DNA from: SIG710 sp045648605
GTDB taxonomy: Bacteria > Bacillota > Clostridia > Oscillospirales > CAG-272
Reading direction: 5' to 3'
Assembly: GCA_045648605.1 (NCBI GenBank)
Contig: JAZROG010000056.1
Coordinates: forward strand, 1-64,000
Length of the DNA: 64,000 nucleotides
Of the stretch, positions 8,818 through 17,553 are shown piece by piece; the stretch's first letter is position 1, and the number at the start of each line of letters is the position of its first letter. The notes beneath the pieces were generated by a model. The model did not search any database. It saw nothing but the letters and a program-made list of their open reading frames with translations, and was not told the origin of the DNA. The position numbers and the translations under genes are program-made.

Positions 8818-10493
8818 AAAAGAGTTTCCCCTTCTTTTATCATTTCGAGAGCCGCTTTTCTTTGAGTATCAGTAACCTCGATACCTCCGAGAATTCTGGC
8901 GCTTTCTTCTATTCTTCCTGTGCTGTCAAGAGGAATAAGCTCGGTAAAGGCTCTGCCTTCGTTTTCGGTTTTGACGATCTTCAAATGATTATCCGCAAGC
9001 GTTGCTATCTGTGCGCTATGGGTAACACAAATGACCTGGATTCCCTTTGAAATCGATTTAAGCTTAATTCCAACCTTTCGGGATGTACCGCCCGAGATTC
9101 CCGTATCTATCTCGTCGAAAATAAGAGTATCAACAGAATCCTTATCCGCAAGAACGCTCTTCATTGCAAGCATTATTCTTGAAAGCTCACCGCCCGAAGC
9201 AATTTTTATCATGCTCTTCAGTGGCTCGCCTGCGTTTGTTGCAACGAGAAATTCAACATCGTCAAAGCCGTTTGCTCTCGGCTCTGACGGCGCTATACTT
9301 ACATCAAAGCGTACCTTTGGCATATCAAGGAACACAAGAACATCCATAATTCTGTCTCGCAAAACAGCTGCTGCTCTCTGCCTTGTTTTTCTCAAGTCCT
9401 CTGCTTTTTCGGTCATTTCCGCCTTTATTTTCGAAAGCTTTTCTTTATATTCGGCAATCTTGTCGTCCGACTGCTCAATCATATCAAGCTTTTCGGCAAT
9501 TTCATTTCTGAAATCAAGAATTTCGGTTATAGTTGAGCCATATTTTCTTTTCAGCTTTGCAATGGCATCAAGTCTTCCTTCGATTTTATTGAGTCTTGCT
9601 GTTGGGTCGCCCTCAAAGCCGTCAGAAGAAAATCCCTCAACGGTAAGTGCGATATCCTCTATCTCATATCTGTAATTTTTCAGCTTTTCCGCAAGCTCCG
9701 ACGCCTCCGGAATAACATCGGAAATCGACAGCACCGACTGCGCCGCCCTATCAAGAAGATATGTCACAGACGCGCTCTTTTCGCTTGAATGGAGAATACG
9801 GTATGCAAAGGCTGTCTGCTTTTGTATCTTTTCAAGATTACGAAGCCTTGCACATTCGGCTTCAAGAGCATCCTCCTCGCCCACTTTCAGACGCAGGACG
9901 TCTATTTCGCCTATCTGAAAGCGGTATATCTCAATAAGTCGGTTCTTCTCCTTATCTCCGCTTTCAAGATTTTCCAGCTTTTCCTTTATGTCGGTATATT
10001 CACCATAGCATTTTTTATAAGCCTCAAGCGCGCCGCTGTTTTCGGCAAAGGAATCAAGCAGAGATATATGGCTCGATTTCGTAAGGAACAGCAAGCTGTC
10101 ATTTTGTCCGTGAATATTGATAAGAGATGATGCTATCTCCTTTTGGATAGAGGCAGTTATAGCTCTTCCATTCAGCTTAACGGAGGATTTTCCATCATCA
10201 GTTATGCTCTTTTGGAGCATGATAGCCCCATCATCCGCATCAAAGCCAAGCTCCGTAAGCCTTTCAAGAGCAGAAGGTGAAAGGTCAGTAAATACACCGC
10301 ATACCGTTGCCTTTTTTTCGCCCGTTCTTATAAGCTCGCGCTGTATCTTGCCGCCCATCAGCATATTTATGCTGTCGATAATTATCGATTTTCCCGCGCC
10401 TGTTTCACCTGTTAGCGCAGTAAATCCCCCCGACAGATCAACATCGAGGCTTTTTATAACGGCAATATTCTCAATATGAAGTGAAGAAAGCAT
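8814..10493 (-). CDS. recN: DNA repair protein RecN
   Basis: A 559-residue SMC-like ATPase acting in double-strand-break repair. The N-terminal half-ATPase has Walker A GETGAGKS (about 29-36). A long central region with charged heptad-like segments (about 160-390) forms the coiled coil. The C-terminal half carries the signature SGGELSRIMLA and Walker B LIFDEIDTGISG. The family organisation is complete. It sits 9 nt after argR, a linkage common in Firmicutes, inside the long nusB-ybaK operon. Confidence 0.97.
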   Translation of the reverse strand: MLSSLHIENIAVIKSLDVDLSGGFTALTGETGAGKSIIIDSINMLMGGKIQRELIRTGEKKATVCGVFTDLSPSALERLTELGFDADDGAIMLQKSITDDGKSSVKLNGRAITASIQKEIASSLINIHGQNDSLLFLTKSSHISLLDSFAENSGALEAYKKCYGEYTDIKEKLENLESGDKEKNRLIEIYRFQIGEIDVLRLKVGEEDALEAECARLRNLEKIQKQTAFAYRILHSSEKSASVTYLLDRAAQSVLSISDVIPEASELAEKLKNYRYEIEDIALTVEGFSSDGFEGDPTARLNKIEGRLDAIAKLKRKYGSTITEILDFRNEIAEKLDMIEQSDDKIAEYKEKLSKIKAEMTEKAEDLRKTRQRAAAVLRDRIMDVLVFLDMPKVRFDVSIAPSEPRANGFDDVEFLVATNAGEPLKSMIKIASGGELSRIMLAMKSVLADKDSVDTLIFDEIDTGISGGTSRKVGIKLKSISKGIQVICVTHSAQIATLADNHLKIVKTENEGRAFTELIPLDSTGRIEESARILGGIEVTDTQRKAALEMIKEGETLL

Positions 10494-10502
10494 TTTTGCT
10501 CC

Positions 10503-10961
10503 TTAGAAAACACGCATTATTGTTTTTACCTGGTCACATATACCGTTTGCTATCTCTTTTGCACGTGTTACGATAAGGATGGTATCATCTCCCGCAACGC
10601 TGCCGAGAATATCCGAATGTCTGATATTATCGATACCGATCGCAACTGCATTTGCCATTCCGGGATATGTTCTTACAACAACGATATTTTCGCCCACCTC
10701 AACACTGATGATCGAAGCGGCAAAAGCGGCATTGAAATCGGCACCGCTTACATTCTCACCGGAAATCGGGCGAATATAACGGTATTTACCCTTATTTGTC
10801 TGGGTCTTTGTAAGCTTCAACTCCTTGATATCTCTTGAAGCGGTTGCCTGTGTTACATCAAAGCCCTCTGTTTTCAGCTTTTCAATAAGCTCGTCCTGTG
10901 TTTCGATCTCATATCTTAAGATCAGCTCCAAAATTTTTTCCTGTCTTGCAGATTTCATCAT
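10503..10961 (-). CDS. argR: Arginine repressor
   Basis: A 152-residue ArgR/AhrC regulator. The N-terminal winged helix (about 1-70) includes DVTQATASRDIKELKL, the recognition-helix region. The C-terminal domain (about 80-152) has the hexamerisation and arginine-binding features, including GDDTILIVTRA. It would repress arginine biosynthesis or activate catabolism when bound to arginine. It is placed between nadK and recN, the usual order in clostridia. Two adjacent ATGs are possible starts and differ by one residue. Confidence 0.96.
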   Translation of the reverse strand: MMKSARQEKILELILRYEIETQDELIEKLKTEGFDVTQATASRDIKELKLTKTQTNKGKYRYIRPISGENVSGADFNAAFAASIISVEVGENIVVVRTYPGMANAVAIGIDNIRHSDILGSVAGDDTILIVTRAKEIANGICDQVKTIMRVF

Positions 10962-10984
10962 AATTTATATCCTTTCAATTATAG

Positions 10985-11860
10985 TCATATGTGCATTTTT
11001 GAATGAAGCGTATTATAAAAACCGCGTTCCTTCAATTTTATAAGCTTTGCAACCGATTCGGAGCGCTTTATCCTTACCGAATCGCCCTTATATATCTCAA
11101 AATTGACCTTTCCGTCAAGGGTGAGATAAAGGTTCTTTTCCCTCTCGCATATATTGCGCACGGAGAGCACCGCATCATCCGAAAAAATGATAGGTCTCGC
11201 CGCAAGATTATGAGAGCAAATGGGTGTTACGCATATACACTTCATCTTGGGGTCAATGACGGGTCCACCCGCCGACATCGAATATGCGGTTGAGCCTGTT
11301 GGGGTTGAAAAAATGAGTCCGTCTGCCCTATAAGATGTAACGACGGTCTCCCCCTCCGAAAGCTCAAGATCAACCATTCTTGCTATAGAACCGTTAGAGA
11401 TAACGGCATCGTTGAGAGCCGAAGCGCGGTTTACAAGCTGCTTTCCTTTTCTGTAAACAGAAACATCAAGCATCGACCGCTCCTCAATTCTGTAATCATC
11501 CTCAAAGAGCTTTGACAGCATATCTATCTCGTCCGCTTCCATCTCTGCCATATAGCCAAGTCTGCCGAGATTTATTCCGAGTATCGGTATTCCCGAGGAA
11601 AGGCAATATCTCGCGGCAGAAAGTATTGAGCCATCACCGCCGAGAACGATTATAACATCCATTTCTCGGTACAAAGAAGAATTAGGTACAAATTTAAGCT
11701 TTGATGAAAGTGCTTCATTACGCTTGATTTTGTCCATCATAAGCTCACTTACAAATATCTCCGAGGGATATTCCGAAAGAAATTCGCAGACCCTTGCCGC
11801 GGCTTCCGACTTTTCTCTTATATTGAAATTAGTAACCAGTCCAATCTTTTTTATGTTCAT
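10985..11860 (-). CDS. nadK: NAD kinase
   Basis: A 291-residue ATP-NAD kinase producing NADP. It shows the diagnostic LGGDGSIL (about 74-81), the NLGRLGYMAE loop, and the substrate-binding segment SYRADGLIFSTPTGSTAYSM, whose central motif is invariant in the family. The start follows tlyA by one base. The operon position between tlyA and argR is conserved across Firmicutes. Confidence 0.97.
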   Translation of the reverse strand: MNIKKIGLVTNFNIREKSEAAARVCEFLSEYPSEIFVSELMMDKIKRNEALSSKLKFVPNSSLYREMDVIIVLGGDGSILSAARYCLSSGIPILGINLGRLGYMAEMEADEIDMLSKLFEDDYRIEERSMLDVSVYRKGKQLVNRASALNDAVISNGSIARMVDLELSEGETVVTSYRADGLIFSTPTGSTAYSMSAGGPVIDPKMKCICVTPICSHNLAARPIIFSDDAVLSVRNICEREKNLYLTLDGKVNFEIYKGDSVRIKRSESVAKLIKLKERGFYNTLHSKMHI

Positions 11861-11861
11861 C

Positions 11862-12653
11862 CTATCCCCTCCCTTCGTTTTTTACAAGAGCATGGATTTT
11901 GGCTCTGTCAATTATAATGTCATTTATATTTTTTGAAAAAATTGCAAGATACTCAATGTTTCCGTCACCGCCATCAATGGGTGAGCGCATAATATCACGG
12001 CAGAAAAGACCGACATTTTCTGCATTTTGGGTAACTCTTATTATCGCCGCTTCTCTATCCTCTTTTTTCTTTACGATGCCACCCTTTCCAACGGCTGCTC
12101 TCCCTGCTTCAAATTGAGGCTTTATAAGAGAGATAAGTATTCCACTCGGCGAAAGCACCTCTGAAATCCCCTTATGCATATATGTCTGAGAGATAAAGGA
12201 AACATCCATCACAGCCAAATCAAATGGATTCGGAAAATCATTTTTGTTTAAATTTCTTGCGTTGTATCCTTCAATATTTACGACTCTTTCATCCGAGAGA
12301 AGCGAAGCATCAAGCTGTCCGTGGCCCGAATCTACTGCAAAGACCTTTTTTGCGCCTCTCTGAAGAAGTAAATCTGTAAATCCGCCCGTTGATGCTCCGA
12401 TGTCTATACAAACAAAGCCTGCGGGATCTATTCCGAATTTATCAAGAGCGCCTTCCAGCTTCAGCGCACCTCGGCAAACGTATTTTTCCTTTTCAACGCC
12501 GACAGAATGCTCTGTATTTTCGTCAAGCAGCTCTGATGGCTTTTGCAAAATTCTGCCATCGAGAGTGATCTTGCCGCTCTCGATAAGCTCCTTTGCGGCA
12601 TTTCTGCTTTTTACATAGCCATTCTGCGCGAGATAAACATCAACTCTTATCAT
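11862..12653 (-). CDS. tlyA: TlyA-family rRNA 2'-O-methyltransferase
   Basis: A 263-residue protein with an N-terminal S4 RNA-binding domain (about 1-60) and an FtsJ-like methyltransferase domain (about 60-245). The SAM-binding motif is DIGASTGGFTDLL, and the MDVSFIS and SLIKPQFEAG segments supply the catalytic Asp and Lys positions. TlyA enzymes 2'-O-methylate 16S and/or 23S rRNA. Its start overlaps the ispA stop by 4 nt. Older names call it hemolysin A, which is not supported by the domain content. Confidence 0.94.
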   Translation of the reverse strand: MIRVDVYLAQNGYVKSRNAAKELIESGKITLDGRILQKPSELLDENTEHSVGVEKEKYVCRGALKLEGALDKFGIDPAGFVCIDIGASTGGFTDLLLQRGAKKVFAVDSGHGQLDASLLSDERVVNIEGYNARNLNKNDFPNPFDLAVMDVSFISQTYMHKGISEVLSPSGILISLIKPQFEAGRAAVGKGGIVKKKEDREAAIIRVTQNAENVGLFCRDIMRSPIDGGDGNIEYLAIFSKNINDIIIDRAKIHALVKNEGRG

Positions 12654-13549
12654 GATTCTCTTATAAGCAGATAATCTGCAAGCGACAGAAGATTTTCTGA
12701 GCCTTCATACCCCGAAATTGCATCTTTTGCTTCATTTGTAAGGGAAAAAGCATATTTTTCAGCTTCTTCGATGCTCATAAAGGTAAGAAAAGTGCTCTTG
12801 GAATTTTCCGCATCGCTTCCAATGGGCTTGCCGAGAAGCGCTTCATCACCTGTTACATCAAGGATATCGTCCTTTATCTGAAAGGCAAGACCGATGCCTC
12901 TTGCATACTTAAGAGCATCATCCATTCTCTTATCGCCGTCAAAAATTCCCGCTGCATATGCGCCGAGCCTTGCCGAAACCTCGATAAGAGCACCGGTTTT
13001 AAGCGCTTGAAGCTTTTTAAGCTCATCAAGGCTGAGGCTTGTTTTTTCGCCTCTCATATCGATTATCTGTCCTCCTACCATTCCCCGCTCTGCCGCGGCA
13101 GATGACAGCGCCCTCACAGCAAGGCAGGAAAACTCGGGAGAAGTATGGGGATTTGATGCCGCAACGCCAAATGCCTTGAGCGCAAGTGCATCTCCTGCAA
13201 GAAGTGCGGTTGCCTCACCGAAAACCACATGATTTGTCGGTTTTCCGCGACGCAATTCATCATCATCCATCATGGGAAGATCATCATGAATAAGGGAAAA
13301 TGTATGGATCATTTCAAGCGCAGCCGCAAAAGGCAATGCGCTTTTTTCTTTTCCGCCGAAAAGCTTGCATATTTCAAGCGCAAGATAAGGTCTTATGCGC
13401 TTTCCGCCTGCAAAAAGGCTGTATTTCATCGAATCCTCGACGCTTTTCGTATCCTCATCTATCTCACCAAAGGTACTCATGAGATATTCCTCTGTAAGAC
13501 GGGCCGACTCTTTCATCGAAGAAAAAAGCTCATCAAATCTATTATTCAT
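12650..13549 (-). CDS. ispA: Farnesyl/geranyl diphosphate synthase
   Basis: A 299-residue trans-prenyltransferase that extends isopentenyl diphosphate units for undecaprenyl and quinone precursors. Both Asp-rich metal sites are present: DDLPMMDDDELRRG and DDILDVTGDE. The ATG at 13549 is preferred because a 5' extension from 13582 would overlap xseB by about 40 nt, while this one overlaps by 8 nt. Order xseA-xseB-ispA-tlyA is a familiar Firmicutes operon. Product chain length (C15 versus C20) cannot be settled by eye. Confidence 0.94.
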   Translation of the reverse strand: MNNRFDELFSSMKESARLTEEYLMSTFGEIDEDTKSVEDSMKYSLFAGGKRIRPYLALEICKLFGGKEKSALPFAAALEMIHTFSLIHDDLPMMDDDELRRGKPTNHVVFGEATALLAGDALALKAFGVAASNPHTSPEFSCLAVRALSSAAAERGMVGGQIIDMRGEKTSLSLDELKKLQALKTGALIEVSARLGAYAAGIFDGDKRMDDALKYARGIGLAFQIKDDILDVTGDEALLGKPIGSDAENSKSTFLTFMSIEEAEKYAFSLTNEAKDAISGYEGSENLLSLADYLLIRES

Positions 13550-13778
13550 CTTCTGTATTAAAATCCCTCTCGGTGAGATCACCGTTCTCGTCCTTCTGCA
13601 ATATCCTTATCTTCTTTTCAGCCTCGTCAAGCATTCCTCCGCAGGTACGAACGAGCTTGATCCCCTCTTCATAAAGAGCAAGTGCGCTATCGAGATCTGC
13701 ACTTCCGTTTTCGAGACTTTTTACAATTTCCTCGAGACGAAGCATGGAATTTTCAAAATTTTGTTTATTTTCAGCCAT
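13542..13778 (-). CDS. xseB: Exodeoxyribonuclease VII small subunit
   Basis: A 78-residue helical protein with the XseB core SMLRLEEIVKSLENG and LYEEGIKLVRTC. It associates with XseA to form exonuclease VII, which degrades single-stranded DNA. Its ATG follows the xseA stop directly and its end overlaps ispA, so translation is coupled. Length is typical. Confidence 0.94.
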   Translation of the reverse strand: MAENKQNFENSMLRLEEIVKSLENGSADLDSALALYEEGIKLVRTCGGMLDEAEKKIRILQKDENGDLTERDFNTEDE

Positions 13779-14999
13779 TTATTTTTCCTCTTTTTTAATA
13801 TCGGTAACCGTCGCTATTATCTCACCGTCACGGAGAACATTTTTGAATGTATCGCCGCACCTGACACTGTGAACGCTCTTTATGAGCTTACCATCGGTGC
13901 TATAGCTGGCGCTATATCCTCTTGAAAGCACAGCCAATGGACTGAGAGCCTCAAGAGAAGCAACCTTTTCCTTATAAAGCGACTTTTTTCGCTCAAAAAT
14001 TCTGATGAAATTACCATCAAGCCTGTCAAGAAGCCGGGTGACCTTCATTCTCTTGGTATCAACAAAGTTCATAGGCGAGCGCAAAAAAGGTGACGAAGAA
14101 AGTACCGTAAGCTTTTTTCTTCTGCTCTCCACAGAGGAGGAAGCAAGAAGGGAAAGCTTCTTTTTTGCGTTTTCAAGCCTCATATAAAGCTCTGACTGCT
14201 CCGGCACTGCAAGCTCTGCGGCAGCAGAGGGTGTTGATGCTCTGACATCGGCTACAAAATCGCAAATCGTAAAATCACTTTCGTGTCCTACCGCTGAAAT
14301 TACGGGAATTTCGGATGCAAATATCTCTCTTGCAAGAGCCTCATTATTAAATTCCCAAAGATCCTCTATTGAGCCGCCGCCTCTGCCGATGATTATAACA
14401 TCGACGTTTTTATTTTGATTAAAATATCTTATTCCCATGGCAAGCTGTGCTGCGGCACCGTTTCCTTGAACAAGAGACGGATAAAGAAGCATTTCGGCAA
14501 GAGGGAATCTTCTGCCGAGAATTCTTGTCATATCCCTTATTGCCGCGCCTGTAGGGGAGGTTATTATACCTACGCGCTTCGGATATCTCGGAAGAGGCTT
14601 TTTATATCTTTCATCAAATAGACCTTCTTCGCTAAGCTTTTGCTTAAGCTGCTCATAGGCATAGTAAAGAGAGCCTATTCCATCGGGCTGGAGATCGTCC
14701 ACTATTATCTGATATCTTCCCGAATCCTCATAAAGAGAAATTCTTCCGTGGGCAACGACCTTCAGACCGTCCTTTGGTACAAAGGGAAGCCTTGAGGCAT
14801 AAGAACGCCACATAACACCTGCAATCGCTGCTGACTCGTCCTTTAGGGAAAAATATAGATGTCCCGATGAATATATTTTAAAATTTGACAGCTCGCCCCT
14901 AACGTATATATCCGAAATAAACTCGTCACTCTCAAGGAGTGTCTTTGCATATCCGTTAAGCTGTGCAACCGTCACTATAACCTTCTTATATGGATCCAT
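13779..14999 (-). CDS. xseA: Exodeoxyribonuclease VII large subunit
   Basis: A 406-residue catalytic subunit of exonuclease VII. An OB-fold domain (about 1-100, with SNFKIYSSGHLYFSLKDE) precedes the nuclease domain, which shows PKRVGIITSPTGAAIRDM, IIIGRGGGSIEDLWEFN and ISAVGHESDFTICDFVAD. The C-terminus is helical and charged. It overlaps the tsaD-like gene by 14 nt and abuts xseB. All expected motifs are present. Confidence 0.96.
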   Translation of the reverse strand: MDPYKKVIVTVAQLNGYAKTLLESDEFISDIYVRGELSNFKIYSSGHLYFSLKDESAAIAGVMWRSYASRLPFVPKDGLKVVAHGRISLYEDSGRYQIIVDDLQPDGIGSLYYAYEQLKQKLSEEGLFDERYKKPLPRYPKRVGIITSPTGAAIRDMTRILGRRFPLAEMLLYPSLVQGNGAAAQLAMGIRYFNQNKNVDVIIIGRGGGSIEDLWEFNNEALAREIFASEIPVISAVGHESDFTICDFVADVRASTPSAAAELAVPEQSELYMRLENAKKKLSLLASSSVESRRKKLTVLSSSPFLRSPMNFVDTKRMKVTRLLDRLDGNFIRIFERKKSLYKEKVASLEALSPLAVLSRGYSASYSTDGKLIKSVHSVRCGDTFKNVLRDGEIIATVTDIKKEEK

Positions 15000-15966
15000 T
15001 TTGATCTATCCTTTCGGAGAGATATTTTCTTCTGCAAAGCAGTGCAGTACCCGCCGCATTGTCGGATGAAAAAACAGGCTCGGCAAAGAATGTATTTTTT
15101 CTCGAACGAAGCATATTCTTTATTATAGAGTTACTCATAACACCACCCGAATACACGATCGGCATTTCTCCGCATTCCTTGCCCAGGTTCTCGGTAAGAG
15201 AAACAAGAGTTCTACCAACAAAATCGAAAACCGCAGCACTGACAAGGCTTCTGTCACCGCACTCTCCATAAAGCTTCAGGGCTTGATTTTCCATTCCCGA
15301 TGCATTGCAGCAAAGCCCCTTTACGGAAATTTTGAATTTTGGTATCTTCTTTTCATTTTCGAGGGCAAGAGCCTCCATTTCTCTTCCGCAAGGGAACATT
15401 AGACCCATGCTGACACCCGCGCGGTCTATTACCTGACCGAAATTCAGATCCTCGGTGCCCCCCGCAAGAGTTACGGAAAAGGAATCTTCAAAGGGCTTTA
15501 CCAAAAGAATTTCTGTAGTTCCGCCCGAAACATGAAAAGCGGCAAAAGCCTCCTCCGAAAGCAAATGAAGACCGCCCGAGGAATAAAGCGCAGCCATAAT
15601 ATGACCGCTCTGATGAGAGAAAGCATATATCGGCGCACCGCTTGCGGCCTCCATGGAATATGCCACATTCTGTCCAACCAGAAAGCAAGGCATATAGGAA
15701 TCCTCTGCATCTCTCGGCTTTGCGGAATAACCTATGGCAGCTATTCTTTTTCCATAAAGCATCTCACCCGCCTCTTTTAGTAAGGGGGGAAGATTTTTAA
15801 TATGTGCAAAGACGGCATCGCTCTGTCGAAGCCCTCTTTCACCTTGCTTTACAGGAAGAAGCTGCTTAAAATTTGCGATTATATTACCCTCAAGATCAGA
15901 AATGGCAACAGATGTTGTATAATTGCTTGTGTCGATCCCCACAAAGCAAGCATCCTTTTCTGTCAT
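14986..15966 (-). CDS. TsaD/Kae1-like ASKHA-fold protein (paralogue)
   Basis: A 326-residue protein of the TsaD/Kae1 superfamily. It has GIDTSNYTTS at the N-terminus, the metal-binding HQSGHI (TsaD usually has HxxxH here), FHVSGGTTEILL for nucleotide binding, and YSGGVMSNSII near the C-terminus. TsaD acts in threonylcarbamoyl-adenosine tRNA modification. This copy diverges from canonical TsaD and sits between nusB and xseA, away from tsaB/tsaE, so it is more likely the short clostridial paralogue. Whether another TsaD exists outside the window is unknown. Starts overlap the nusB stop by 4 nt. Confidence 0.82.
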   Translation of the reverse strand: MTEKDACFVGIDTSNYTTSVAISDLEGNIIANFKQLLPVKQGERGLRQSDAVFAHIKNLPPLLKEAGEMLYGKRIAAIGYSAKPRDAEDSYMPCFLVGQNVAYSMEAASGAPIYAFSHQSGHIMAALYSSGGLHLLSEEAFAAFHVSGGTTEILLVKPFEDSFSVTLAGGTEDLNFGQVIDRAGVSMGLMFPCGREMEALALENEKKIPKFKISVKGLCCNASGMENQALKLYGECGDRSLVSAAVFDFVGRTLVSLTENLGKECGEMPIVYSGGVMSNSIIKNMLRSRKNTFFAEPVFSSDNAAGTALLCRRKYLSERIDQNGSI

Positions 15967-16382
15967 TCCTTTTCACCAACGTCATTTTTTACAGCATTCA
16001 AAATACCGTTGATGAACGCCTTTGCCTTTTCATCATCGAATTTCTTTGAAAGCTCAACAGCCTCGTTTATTGAAACTCTTGAAGGAATATCATCGGCAAA
16101 AGCAAGCTCATAAACAGCAAGACGCAGAATGGCTCTTGAAACTCTTGTGAGTCGCTCTGTTTTCCATCCCACGGAATGCTTTGCAATAAGAGCATCGATC
16201 TCTTCTCTCTTTTCACAAACCGAGAAGTATGCTTCCTTTATAAATTTGTCATTTGGTATCTCGCGTGACTCAGCGGAGCTTTCAAAAATTTTCTCCTTAT
16301 CCTCATCTGCGCGAAATTCTGTTTCATATATAAGCCCAACTATATATTCACGGGCTTCTCTTCTTGAAATTCTTACTGCCAT
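15963..16382 (-). CDS. nusB: Transcription antitermination factor NusB
   Basis: A 139-residue all-helical protein. NusB features seen are the N-terminal RREAREYIVGLIYETEF, the central helix ERLTRVSRAILRLAVYEL and the C-terminal SINEAVELSKKFDDEKAKAFINGILN. It binds boxA RNA with NusE in rRNA antitermination. The ATG at 16382 with AAAGGA upstream is preferred over a TTG two codons earlier. It is the first gene of the long housekeeping operon ending at 8214. Confidence 0.95.
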   Translation of the reverse strand: MAVRISRREAREYIVGLIYETEFRADEDKEKIFESSAESREIPNDKFIKEAYFSVCEKREEIDALIAKHSVGWKTERLTRVSRAILRLAVYELAFADDIPSRVSINEAVELSKKFDDEKAKAFINGILNAVKNDVGEKE

Positions 16383-16414
16383 GTACAATTTGTCCTTTCA
16401 AAATACTCTTATAT

Positions 16415-16443
16415 ATTATATATTATCTTAAACAAAAAGTCAA
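16415..16443 (-). promoter_or_regulatory. Promoter of the nusB-ybaK operon
   Basis: On the minus strand TTGACT and TATAAT with a 17-nt spacer, about 35 nt upstream of nusB. A divergent promoter for the M23 peptidase must lie in the same 130-nt intergenic stretch but is not clear to me. Confidence 0.75.
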
Positions 16444-16513
16444 TCACAAAATGAATATTTTTTCCGAATATTCGCATTTTTTCGTATATTTATTTTTTTG
16501 GAGTACATTTTAA

Positions 16514-17503
16514 ATGAAAAAAACGATTTATTCACTGCTTGTTTTGTCGATTATTATAATATCTCTTTTTCTCGGAGATCACTTGATAGAAAATGCCGAG
16601 AAAATTGCCTTGCCTGCAAGCACGGAGCACATCAAATGGGTGGAATTTTCCGTACCGAAATCCGCGCTTGATGAGGCACTTGCCCTCGACATTGCCACCC
16701 ATGCAACAGAAGAGCACATCCCCATCCACCACTCACTTGCATATATTGCGGCAAAGAATTACGGCAGCTTTGATAAATACAAAAAAGGTACACTCACAAA
16801 TATCGGTACCGATATTTATTCGCTTTCTAAAAAAATGAGCGAAAACAAGCTTTATAATTACTATTTTTCTTCTTACGGCGCTTTGCTCAGCGGATTCGTG
16901 GGAAATTACACAAAAATTTACGAAAACGGAGAAAAAGAAAGCGGATATGGGCTTCGTGTTTTTTCGCCCATTGCCGCTGGATATTATTATAATGATTATG
17001 ACGATTTCGGTGCATCGCGTTCGTACGGTTACAAGCGCTCACATCTGGGACACGATATGCTCGGAAGCGTTGGTACTCCAATAATTGCCATAGAAAGCGG
17101 CAGAGTTGAAGCTGTGGGCTGGAATCAGTACGGAGGATGGCGAATCGGTATCCGCAGCTTTGATGGGCTTCGGTACTATTACTATGCACATCTTCGAAAG
17201 GATCACCCCTATAATGACATCTATGAGGGGAAAATAGTGAACGCTGGAGAGGTAATCGGCTATCTCGGCATGACAGGCTACAGTGCAAAGGAAAATGTGA
17301 ACAATATCGACACACCTCATCTGCACTATGGCATTGAGCTTATCTTTTCTCCCGAGCAAAAGGATGGATATAACCAAATTTGGATAGACGTTTATGCTAT
17401 CTCGCAATTTTTATATAAGAACAGAAGCGAAGTTGCTTATGACAAAAATACAAAAGAGCACACAGCAAAATATTATTATGTTTATCCCGAAACACCCGAC
17501 TGA
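16514..17503 (+). CDS. M23-family peptidoglycan metallopeptidase, membrane-anchored
   Basis: A 329-residue protein with one N-terminal membrane anchor or signal (about 4-22). An extracellular stalk region of unknown fold (about 23-165) is followed by a LytM/M23 domain. Zinc ligands are visible as HLGHD (His and Asp, about 176-180) and HLHYG (about 277-281); the supporting YAHL is also present. M23 enzymes cut peptide cross-links in peptidoglycan; anchored versions occur in growth and sporulation. It is transcribed alone, divergently from nusB, and ends at a terminator. All metal ligands look intact, so activity is plausible. Confidence 0.9.
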   Translation: MKKTIYSLLVLSIIIISLFLGDHLIENAEKIALPASTEHIKWVEFSVPKSALDEALALDIATHATEEHIPIHHSLAYIAAKNYGSFDKYKKGTLTNIGTDIYSLSKKMSENKLYNYYFSSYGALLSGFVGNYTKIYENGEKESGYGLRVFSPIAAGYYYNDYDDFGASRSYGYKRSHLGHDMLGSVGTPIIAIESGRVEAVGWNQYGGWRIGIRSFDGLRYYYYAHLRKDHPYNDIYEGKIVNAGEVIGYLGMTGYSAKENVNNIDTPHLHYGIELIFSPEQKDGYNQIWIDVYAISQFLYKNRSEVAYDKNTKEHTAKYYYVYPETPD

Positions 17504-17511
17504 ATTTTGGA

Positions 17512-17545
17512 AAAATGGCAGGCTCAAAAAAGAACCTGCCATTTT
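17512..17545 (+). terminator. Intrinsic terminator after the M23 gene
   Basis: An 11-bp stem (core TGGCAGG / CCTGCCA) with a 12-nt A-rich loop and flanking A4/T4 arms. It can also serve the convergent PHP gene that ends just beyond it. Confidence 0.8.
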
Positions 17546-17553
17546 ATCATGTA

